64,000 bases of DNA from Budorcas taxicolor. Taxonomy: Eukaryota > Chordata > Mammalia > Artiodactyla > Bovidae. Both the position numbers and the translations under genes were made by a program. Shown here piece after piece: positions 57,501-64,000 of the stretch. A model generated the notes under the pieces. It ran no database searches and was not told where the DNA came from. It saw nothing but the letters and a program-made list of their open reading frames with translations. How positions within the stretch are numbered: position 1 is the first letter of the stretch; each line of letters opens with the position of its first letter. The stretch covers positions 9,150,272 to 9,214,271 of the forward strand of contig NC_068910.1 of NCBI RefSeq assembly GCF_023091745.1. The letters run 5' to 3'.

Positions 57501-60500
57501 AACCTTTCTAGGAATCAGCAATAATCTGTATCTTACTGCCTGGTGCCCTGGTGGCTCAGTGGTAAAGAATCTGCCCGCCAGTGCAGGTTCAATCCCTGGG
57601 CTGGGAAGATCTCCTGGAGAAGGAAATGGAAACCTATTCCAGTATTCTTGCCTGGAGAATCCTACGGACAGAGGAGCCTGATGGGCTACTATCCATGGGG
57701 TCGCAAAGAGACAGACATGACTTAGCAACTAAACAGTATCTTAACTAAAGTGTTAAATATGAGAAGTATACATTTATTGAAACTTGATTCAAATGAAGCA
57801 TTTATGTACTTATACATCAATTTTTAAAGAAACATTTACAATACCCAGTTTGGAAAGGGTGTGGAGCAAATCTGACTGCTCTCATCTGGCTGGTAGGAGT
57901 GTAAATGGTAACAAGTGCTGGACATATCTGTCAAAACTGAACACATGCATCCAGTGCTTCAGGATTTCTACTCCCAGATATTTTCCCACAAGAAAGATAT
58001 TTCTTTTAAAAGGCACCCAGAGCTTTATAAAAGAGGGTTCTTAGTATCACTATCAAAATAGCAGAAACCAGGAATTCCCAGGGTTAGGACTCCATGCTTT
58101 CACTGCTAAGGACTTGGGTTCAATCCCTGGTTGGGAACTATGATTCCACAAGCCACACTGAGCTGCCAAACAGAAAAAGAAAAAATGAATAAACGAAAGA
58201 AAACCTAAATACATGGACAGATATTCTATGCTGATGGACTGGAAAACTCAATCAAGTAAAAAGTCAATTCTACAAAAACAGTATAAATCAATGCAATCTA
58301 AGCTGGTTTTCTTGAGAAGCTGATTCTAAAATTTACATGGAAATACCAAAGACTAAAAATAACTAAGACAATATTGAAGACTATCAAAGCATAATATAAA
58401 GACACAGTAATTATAAGTCTGCTTTAGCCCAAGGATAGTCAACATAATGTAACAGAGAGCCTAGAGACATCTACACATGTGGATACTCAATCTGTAGCAA
58501 ACCTGTCATTGTAGAGTGAGAGAACTATCATTTTCTGAGACACTACAGTATATGTTGCTTGGACAATCAGAGAAAGTATCTTTATAAAATTCACCTAAAA
58601 ATTCTTCTTCACTGAAAATTTCACAGTAATAACTTTGTGTTTATAATATACACAGGCTGGAAGAAAAACAAAGCAAAATGTGAATGGTAACAACAGTCCT
58701 AAGTCATATAATAAACCCTTGGTCAATTTTAAGCTCCAACCACTTCACATAGTGATTGTACCATTTTCTAAAAATGTATTGATACGTCTCTAGTCAATGA
58801 TGTATTAACAAATGAAACGATCTGTACTGACTTATACAGCTACTACTATGCATACTTAAAGCATACAGGGGCTTCTGCGGTGGCTCAGTCGCAAAGAATT
58901 TACCTGCCAAATCGAAGCAGACACAGGTTTGATCCCTGGTCTAGGAAGATCCCACATGCCAAGGAGCAACTAAGCTGGTGTGCCCCAACTACTCAGGCTG
59001 TGCTCTAGAGCCCAGGAGCCACAATTACAAAGCCCACGTGCAGCAACTACTGCAGCCCACATGCCTAGAGCCTGTGCTCTGCGATGAGAAGCCACCACAA
59101 TGAGAAGCCCTCGCAATGCAACTGGAGAATAGCCCCCACTCGCCACTGCAACTAGAGGAGGGGTCCACACAGCAAGGAAGACCCAGCACAGCCAAGAAAA
59201 AAATGAACAAATAAAAATCATTTACAAAGTAACAGAAATGCCTATACATGTGCACCAAAAGATATGTACAAAGATGCTCAGAGCTGCACTATTTGCAATA
59301 CCCCTCCCCCAAAAAGAAACAATCCGGATGTCCACCAACATTACAAGGGATCAACTGTGGTATAAAAACCTAACATACACCAATGGAAATGAACAGACAC
59401 CACAGTACGGATGAAACTCACATGGTGAAAGAAACCAGATAAGAAATAGATGTATGATGTCACGTACGTATGATGTCTGTGTGTGTTGAGTAACAGAGCA
59501 GCTCAATGTTACGGTTGGGGATAACAGAGGGCATACTGATTAGGAAGTAACCCGAGGGGGTTTCCAAGATTCCATGATGTGTCAGTTCTTGCCCCAGATA
59601 GGTGGTGGTTTCGTGGAGTTGAATGTGTTTAAATTTCAATACTTCACTGAGCGGTATGCTTTATATTTGTGTACTTTTATGAATGCATGATATATACTGC
59701 CTCCAACCCCAATAAAAACTATACTATAGGGACTTCCCTGGTGGTCCTGCAGCTAAGACTCCACGCTCCTAACGCAGGAAGCCTGGGTTTGATCCCTGGT
59801 CAGGGAACCAGATCCCACATGCCACAACTAAGAGTTTGCATGCCACATAAAAAGATCCCTCATGGTGCAACTAAGACCCAGCCAACCAAGACCTGATGCA
59901 GACAAATAAATAAAATAAAAATAAACACTAAAAAAAAAAAACTAACTAAGCTGTAGAACTTAGAGATGCATATTTGGGTATTATAACTCTAAAGAAAAGC
60001 AAGGCTATATAACAGCTAGAATCAACACTGTCTTAGAGGGATGAGAGACAGTGACTGAGAGTGAGCTCAAGGGGACTTCTGCTGTCTGGACCTGAATAGT
60101 GGTTATGTAGATATTTGCTTTATGATAAATCACTGAGCTGTACATTTATTTTAATGTACTTTTCTGCATGTGAATTTTATGTTACAACAGAATAAAAAAA
60201 CAACCTCAAGGAATGAGCTTAATAGCAGATTAAACATATATGAAGAATTAAACTAAAAGGCTAGAAGATACAATCTGGAATGCAATACAGAGACAAAACT
60301 ATGCAAGAGACAGACGAGCTGTGAAGATGCAGCATGTCTAAACGGAGTTCCAGAAGGAAAGAAGGAAGGCTAATATTGAACAGTAGCAGAGAATTTTCTA
60401 GAACTAATGCAAGACACTAAACCACAGATTTAAGAAGCTCACCAAATCCACAACAGCATAAATAAAAAGAAATCTAGGGACTTCCCTAGCAGTCCAGTGG

Positions 60501-62589
60501 TGAAGACTTTGCCTTCCAGTGCAGAGGGAGCAGGTTAGATCCCTGGTTGGGAAGGCAAGATCTCACAAAAAACCAAAGCATAAAATAAAAGCAATAATAC
60601 TGTAACACATTCAATAACGATTTTTAAAAAATGGTCTCCATCAAAAAAAAAATCCCATAAAAATAAATCTATACTTCAACGTATCATGGTGTAACTGAAG
60701 AATACCAAAAACCAGAACAAAAATAATCTTACAAATCTGTCAAAGGGGAAGAAAAAAGATTTTTTTTAAAAAATGCTGGACAACTGACTATTGAACTGGT
60801 ATCTCTACAGAGATAATAGAAGCCAGAGGAAAAAACCATCAACTTAAATCCAGCTCAGAGAAAATATTTCTTAAGAATGAGATGAATGTAATTTACCATA
60901 TTAACAGAATAAAAAGAGAAAAATCATCTAATTTTCTCTAAAGATGCAGGAAAATACTTAACAAAATTCAAACTTACTTCAGGATTAAAACTCCAAGGAA
61001 ACTAGGAACAGAAAGGAACTTCCTCCACCTGATAAAGAGCAGGTATGGAAAGACCACAGCTTGCATACCCAATAGTGAATGCTTTCTCCCTGAAGCTGAG
61101 AAGACAAGGATGTCTCTTAATACTTTTTGTTGTTGTTCTCACTTTTTTCATCATTGTACTGGAGATTCTGACCAGTGTGATAAGGCAAGAAAAAAACATG
61201 AAAGCATACAAATTGTAAAAGAAGTAAACGGTAGAAGAAAAAATGGAATAAAAAAAAAGGCAATACAGTAAGTGAGAAAGAAAGAAATTTAGAACAGAGG
61301 AGATAAATATAAAGCGCAAAATAAGATAGTAAATATTGAATACAATCCCAGAAATCCAATAATTACCATAAACTTCAATGGAATAAATCTTCCTGTTTTT
61401 TTAAAGCTATCAGAAGAGATTTTGCAGTCCTCTTCCCTGGTGGTGCAGTGGATAAGAATTTACCTGCCAATGCAGGGGACACAGGTTCAATCTCTGGTCT
61501 GGGAAGATCCCCTATGCCTCAGAGCAGCTAAGCCCGTGTACCACAACTATTGGGTCTTGGCTCTAGAGCCCAGGAATCCCAACTACTGAAGCCCCCGTGC
61601 CCTAGAGCCCATGCTCTGCAACAAGAGAAGCCACCAGACTGGGAAGCCCTCACATTGCACCTAGAGAGTAGCCCCCACTAACCACAGCTAAAAAAAAGGC
61701 CCGTGCACTGCAATGAAAACCCAGCACAGCCAAAAATAAATAAATGAATATTTAGAATAAAAAGTAAGGGGGTTCATTTTGCCCACAGACTATAAACTTT
61801 GCAACATACACAAATGAAAGAACACAACAGACTGACCGGTTGCCTATGGAATACGAAGGGGATGCAATGGTCATGGATGATTAAATAAGATGTGTAAGAC
61901 GATGGGGGTTTGGACTTGCCCAAACCAACGATGATCACTTGCCATGAGCTGAGGAGCGTGACCACCTCAACCCTCTGGGGCCAAATACCAGAAACACGAA
62001 GAATGGCAAAGGAAGACACAGATGGGAGCCCCTTGGTTCCTGCCTACAAAACAGTTTAAACCCCAGAGGCAATGTAAATCCATGGGCCATGGCAAGAAAA
62101 CACAGGTATGGCCCACAGTGGGATACACAGAGTCCTGCACAAATCACATACAACCCCCACCAGGTGCATGCACGCTGTGGGATACACTCGCACAAGGGGC
62201 CCACCCTGAGGACACGCTGGTCCCCACCCAGGGGTAAGCCACAGGGCTGGCTGAGGCCACCAACCCCTGAGAAACCTGCTCAGCACTCGAGGCTGGGGGA
62301 GAGGCGTAAGGGATCACAGGAACAGAAGGTCCGGGGCAGTCCAGTGAGTGCTCCAGCATCATCTCAAGAGGACTGACAGGCTGGCTGGACAGGCGCAGAC
62401 CGCCCACCTGTGACCTCAGGTGCACTCACCTGGCCTCCGGGGCTTGGCAATCTTTGTCCGTCCACACAACCTGCTTTGACACGTCCGAGCAACAGTACTG
62501 GTTGTAACAGTGGCCGCAGCAGAAATCAGGACAGACCAAATCAGCATCAACTTTGCGCCCAGGGGAAGTCCTACACCGCTGACTCTGGG
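42559..62589 (-). CDS. SHISA5: SHISA5 (scotin), partial; signal-peptide exon outside the window
   Basis: Five coding exons on minus: 62589-62430, 49085-49035, 43155-43040, 42895-42719 and 42638-42559 (TGA at 42561-42559). All are GT-AG and join in phase, giving 193 aa plus a split first codon. SHISA5 is a single-pass protein of the ER and nuclear envelope involved in p53-linked, caspase-dependent apoptosis. The first visible exon carries the Shisa cysteine module CPDFCCGHCYNQYCCSD. Exon 43155-43040 encodes the membrane helix (FGTVLAIGVTLFVIGVVTVI) followed by a Cys-rich juxtamembrane patch. The cytosolic tail is Pro/Tyr-rich, with PPSY and PPAY motifs that bind WW domains of NEDD4-type ligases. 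The signal peptide and 5' UTR must lie right of 64000. The exon at 49085-49035 is only 51 nt, and its segment looks about nine residues shorter than in human. Confidence 0.95.
43205..43280 (+). mobile_element. CHR-type SINE fragment
   Basis: GGTTCGATCCCCAGTCAGGG and the CGGCCAAAAAAAAGAACC tail mark the 3' part of a tRNA SINE, only about 50 bp upstream of the SHISA5 transmembrane exon. Confidence 0.65.
44462..44522. repeat. (AC)n/(GC)n microsatellite
   Basis: ACACAC with CACACGCAC interruptions, ending in GCGCGCGC: alternating purine-pyrimidine DNA with Z-DNA potential. Confidence 0.8.
45253..45445 (+). mobile_element. Ruminant tRNA SINE
   Basis: GGACTTCCCTGGTGAATCAG, GGGTTCAATCCCTGCGTGAG, GGTATGGCAACCCACTCCAG and ATATGACTGAGTGAGTAAC follow the family order. 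Confidence 0.85.
45565..45880 (+). mobile_element. Bov-A2/ART2A SINE
   Basis: GGGCTTTCCTGGTGGCTCAG to the A-rich CAGCCATAAATAAATAAAAT tail, including GCACCACAACTACTGAGCC. Confidence 0.87.
45968..46086 (-). mobile_element. CHR-type SINE, reverse orientation
   Basis: TTTGGCTGTGCCATGTAGC, GACGAGGGATTGAACCTGTG and AAGGCCACCGGGAAGTCC are the reverse complement of the SINE. Confidence 0.75.
48410..48790. repeat. Degenerate CCATCA/CCACCA low-complexity block
   Basis: About 380 bp dominated by ACCATCAC, CACCACC and ATCATCATC words with no strict period, giving Pro/His/Ser/Thr open frames. It resembles a decayed trinucleotide-rich minisatellite. Confidence 0.6.
49310..49520 (+). mobile_element. Ruminant tRNA SINE
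   Basis: CCACCCAGGTGGCTCAGACAG, GGGTTCAATCCCTGGGTTGG, GGAAATGGCAACCCACTCC and GACACAACTGAGTAACTAA follow the family order. Confidence 0.85.
50106..50228 (+). mobile_element. CHR-type tRNA SINE
   Basis: GTTCCCTGGAGGTCCAGTGG, GAGGTTCAATCCTTAGTAG and GTGTGACGCAGCATCCC in order. Confidence 0.75.
50397..51345 (+). mobile_element. Bov-A2/ART2A SINE interrupted by a retroposon
   Basis: The head (50397-50433, GGACTTCCCTGGTGGTTCAG) and the body (51151-51345, AAGAATCTGCCTGGCAATGC and GGGTTCGATCCCTGGGCGGG) read continuously once the 50434-51150 insert and one copy of its 14-bp duplication are removed. Confidence 0.85.
50434..51150 (+). mobile_element. 717-bp poly(A)-tailed composite retroposon with 14-bp TSD
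   Basis: The insert is flanked by perfect 14-bp direct repeats AAGAATCTGCCTGG (50420-50433 and 51151-51164). It starts with the BovB/Bov-tA 3'-end words ACTGAGCGACTGAACTGAAC, continues with about 650 bp of AT-rich text that I cannot assign and that has an LTR-like feel, and ends with AATAAA (51111-51116) and a pure A tail from about 51137. The hexamer-to-tail spacing of about 20 nt shows a processed, polyadenylated RNA copied by L1 machinery. There is no open reading frame of note. Confidence 0.75.
52793..53158 (-). mobile_element. BovB 3' fragment with 12-bp target-site duplication
   Basis: This is the TTCAGTTCAGTTCAGTTCAG tail followed by the BovB 3' region in reverse. The repeat AGAAAAGGTCTT at 52781-52792 and 53159-53170 frames it. 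A small internal duplication of the CTCTTTG(A/C)GACCCCATGAAT word lies near 52830-52872. The element is young and 5'-truncated. Confidence 0.9.
53734..54621 (+). pseudogene. RPS3A processed retrocopy, intact reading frame
   Basis: An intronless copy of the RPS3A (eS1) mRNA: about 25 nt of the parental 5' UTR (CCCTTTTGGCTCTCTGAGCAG), an open frame from ATG 53759-53761 to TAA 54551-54553 (264 aa, the full parental length), an AATAAA just below the stop, and an A/ATAA-rich tail. The 15-bp repeat TAAA(T/C)GTAAAGGAAG at 53719-53733 and 54620-54634 is its target-site duplication with one mismatch. From memory of the human protein I count about four substitutions: Gly-to-Cys near 102, Asp-to-Asn near 126, Val-to-Met in the QQxRQ stretch and Ile-to-Thr in the KDxEK stretch. 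The copy lies antisense in a SHISA5 intron with no visible promoter, so it is called a pseudogene despite the open frame. Confidence 0.92.
54884..55002 (+). mobile_element. CHR-type tRNA SINE inside L1
   Basis: GGAATTCCCTGGCAGTCTAG, GGTTCTACCCCCGGTTGGGG and GGCATAGCCAAAACAAGCG mark head, box and tail. Confidence 0.75.
55245..55510 (+). mobile_element. Dimeric Bov-tA SINE inside L1
   Basis: Two Bov-tA units, GCTGCTGCTAAGTCGCTTCAG to CCAGGCAAGAACACTGG and GTCGCTCAGTCGTGTCCGAC to CCAGGCAAGAGCACTGG, joined by the GAAAAGTGAAAGGGAAGTCG linker. Confidence 0.85.
55880..56830 (+). mobile_element. Second L1 3' fragment with two CHR SINEs
   Basis: The L1 text (ACAACAAGGGATCGCCTCAC, GGAGAGGGTGTGGCGAAAAG, ATCCAGCAATCCCACTCCTG) is broken by SINEs at about 56025-56125 and 56150-56255. 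Each has a GG(A)CTTCCTTGATGGTC-type head and a GGTTCxATCxCTGG box. Confidence 0.8.
57255..57428 (-). mobile_element. CHR-type SINE, reverse orientation
   Basis: AACGTGGGAGATCTTAGTTCC, CAACCAGGGATCAAGGCC and GGACCACCAGGAAGTCCC are the reverse complement of the SINE head. Confidence 0.78.
57540..57730 (+). mobile_element. Ruminant tRNA SINE
   Basis: GGTGCCCTGGTGGCTCAGTGG, GGTTCAATCCCTGGGCTGGG, GGAAACCTATTCCAGTATTC and GACATGACTTAGCAACTAA follow the family order. Confidence 0.85.
58068..58195 (+). mobile_element. CHR-type tRNA SINE
   Basis: GGAATTCCCAGGGTTAGGAC, GGTTCAATCCCTGGTTGGG and an A-rich tail. Confidence 0.72.
58866..59220 (+). mobile_element. Bov-A2/ART2A SINE
   Basis: GGGGCTTCTGCGGTGGCTCAG to the AGCCAAGAAAAAAATGAAC tail, with the duplicated body words GCTGTGCTCTAGAGCC and GCCTGTGCTCTGCG. 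Confidence 0.85.
59728..59940 (+). mobile_element. CHR/Bov-A2-type SINE
   Basis: GGGACTTCCCTGGTGGTCCTG, GGGTTTGATCCCTGGTCAGG and an A-rich tail ending near 59940. Confidence 0.8.
60477..60600 (+). mobile_element. CHR-type SINE
   Basis: GGGACTTCCCTAGCAGTCCAG, GGTTAGATCCCTGGTTGGG and an A-rich tail. Confidence 0.72.
61430..61750 (+). mobile_element. Bov-A2/ART2A SINE
   Basis: CTTCCCTGGTGGTGCAGTGG to GCACAGCCAAAAATAAATAAA, with ACCACAACTATTGGGTC and CAACTACTGAAGCCC in the body. Confidence 0.85.
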
Positions 62590-63084
62590 CTGGAACACAT
62601 AAAAACACTGTTCACTGGCGGCCACGGGGCCAGCCTTCAGCCCTGTCCCAGCCCACACCGCCCCTTCCCCAGCAAGGCCAGCAGGCCAGAGCCAGCTGGG
62701 CCATCTCCACAGCATCCTCTGGCCACCGCCCCAACCAGCCTCACCCTCTCCCGTAGGCCACATCAGAGGCACCCACCTGGGCCCCCTCCCTCTCCCATCA
62801 GTCCACTTGCCCTCCAGATGGGATGGTGAACTTTCTACATGTGGGTCTGACTCGGCCACTCCTCAGCCTCAAGCCAGGGGATCAAGCCCAGGCTCCACAA
62901 AGCAGCATCCAGACTACAAAAGACCTTAAAAGTCACCCCATCCTCCACCTTCAAATCAACTTACCCATCGAAGTCTTCCTCTAGGCCCCCTTCTATGGGA
63001 GCCACCCAAGCCCAGCAGTCACACCCCAAAAAAGCAGTCCCCCCTACAGCTGGGGACTAGACTGACGCATTCTTTCTTTCTTCT

Positions 63085-63170
63085 TCTTTTTGGCCATGCC
63101 ACATGGCATGTGGGATCTTACTTCCCCGACCAGGGTTCGAACCCATGCCCCTGCACTGGAAGCACAGAGT
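63085..63170 (-). mobile_element. CHR-type SINE fragment, reverse
   Basis: TTTTTGGCCATGCCACATGG and CGACCAGGGTTCGAACCCATG are the reverse of the SINE 3' half and B box. Confidence 0.7.
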
Positions 63171-63951
63171 GGACTGAGCTGTTCTTAATCCTCACGTCCT
63201 GTCCCCACCGCTCAGCCATGGCAGCCTCGGCCCCGGCTGAAAACTCTGACTCCAGGGGCCAGCGCTCACAGACCATAGCCTTATAGCAGGCCGTCTCCTG
63301 ACCAGTTCACCATCGGCTACAGTCACTCCCACCACAGAAGTGTCCAGGTGGTGTCCCAGCACTGCTGCTGGGCCTGCAGCAGGCGGCTAGGAAACGTCCG
63401 TGCCCTCAGTAGCCAAGCACCATGTGGAGCCCCAAAACCATTACACGGCTCTTAGCCAGAGCTGGGATCTAAGTACACCTGGCTGACAGGTGTGGAAATA
63501 GACCACAGTTTGCTGACTTCCAGGAAGCTGCTACAGCCAAATGTTCCCAGCATCCTTGGGCTACATCAGCACAGATCTGGTGTCCACCAGCAGGAGAGAA
63601 CAGTCCTGGATGCCACACTGACAGACCCTAAATGGAACACCCAGTCCAGCAAGGCGCAGACAACTGTGGTAGACTGGGGATGATCCCGACGATAAACCCT
63701 GAGGTAGAAAGTCCTGGCACAGCACCAGGACTCTAAGAACCCTGTCTGACCTCACCCCCAGGGCAGCGGGCAGCGTCTGGAGACCCAGCCTGGTCAGTGT
63801 GTTTGCCACTCCCAAACATTCCTCTTTGGGCTAAGGATGGATTTTCAGCAGTTTATTTTTAAGAAATTGCAGACAAAGGAGAAGCTCTGAACACTGAGTA
63901 GGAGTTACCCTTTTGTAACAGACATTTGCAAGTATAAAGGAAATCTCCATT

Positions 63952-64000
63952 TGTGGGCTCAGTGGTAAAGAATCCACCTGCAATTGCAGGGAAGATCCTC
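63952..64000 (+). mobile_element. Ruminant tRNA SINE cut by the window edge
   Basis: GTGGGCTCAGTGGTAAAGAATCC and GGGAAGATCC are the SINE head; the rest lies beyond the window. Confidence 0.65.

Larger units (their letters stand above)
49521..62429. other. Transposon-rich large SHISA5 intron
   Basis: This AT-rich 13-kb intron is mostly nested L1, BovB, CHR and Bov-A2 copies, an RPS3A retrocopy and one composite retroposon (listed separately). The unlisted text between them is AT-rich and contains short, decayed L1-like stretches, with no gene recognised. L1-like pieces include about 57780-58070, 58200-58560, 59225-59720 and 60780-61420. Confidence 0.6.
62590..64000. other. SHISA5 5' intron (partial)
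   Basis: Single-copy CT/GC-mixed DNA upstream of the first visible SHISA5 exon. I see no ATG with a signal-peptide-like frame and a compatible donor, so the first coding exon is not here. It holds the SINE pieces at 63085 and 63955. Confidence 0.5.

Overview
This window is nuclear DNA from a ruminant, most likely a bovid. It carries BovB (RTE-type) LINE copies, Bov-tA and Bov-A2/ART2A SINEs, CHR-type tRNA SINEs and L1 fragments; BovB with Bov-tA is diagnostic of ruminants. The coding genes have introns with GT-AG borders. Their order matches human 3p21.31 (PLXNB1 - CCDC51 - TMA7 - ATRIP - TREX1 - SHISA5), which corresponds to cattle chromosome 22 by known synteny. The species cannot be fixed further by eye.

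Layout. 1-4460: non-coding flank and a strong CpG island (about 3060-4460) with several good minus-strand splice donors, inferred to be the PLXNB1 promoter and alternative untranslated first exons. 6904-10100 (-): complete CCDC51/MITOK coding region, 3 coding exons, 405 aa. About 17030-17560: CpG-rich bidirectional promoter shared by CCDC51 (-) and TMA7 (+). 17347-19126 (+): complete TMA7, 4 coding exons, 64 aa. 21771-39382 (+): complete ATRIP, 13 coding exons, 791 aa. 40398-41345 (+): complete intronless TREX1 coding region, 315 aa, with an upstream untranslated exon. 42559-62589 (-): SHISA5 (scotin), five coding exons visible; the signal-peptide exon lies beyond 64000. An intact-frame RPS3A retrocopy (53734-54621, +) sits antisense in the large SHISA5 intron.

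Functionally, ATRIP and TREX1 are a tight head-to-tail pair of DNA-damage and DNA-sensing genes: ATRIP brings ATR to RPA-coated single-stranded DNA, and TREX1 degrades cytosolic DNA to restrain cGAS-STING. SHISA5 is an ER/nuclear-envelope protein linked to p53-dependent apoptosis and meets TREX1 tail-to-tail. CCDC51 is a mitochondrial inner-membrane potassium-channel subunit. TMA7 is a small translation-associated protein.

I found no bacterial-type system, CRISPR array or clearly new gene family. The less ordinary items are a roughly 717-bp composite retroposon with a poly(A) tail and perfect 14-bp target duplications (50434-51150), a trimeric Bov-tA SINE nested in an older BovB copy (8853-9270), the open RPS3A retrocopy, the IRF/ETS plus AP-1 sites upstream of TREX1, a strong G-quadruplex motif (768-789), and a SHISA5 ectodomain exon that looks short against human.
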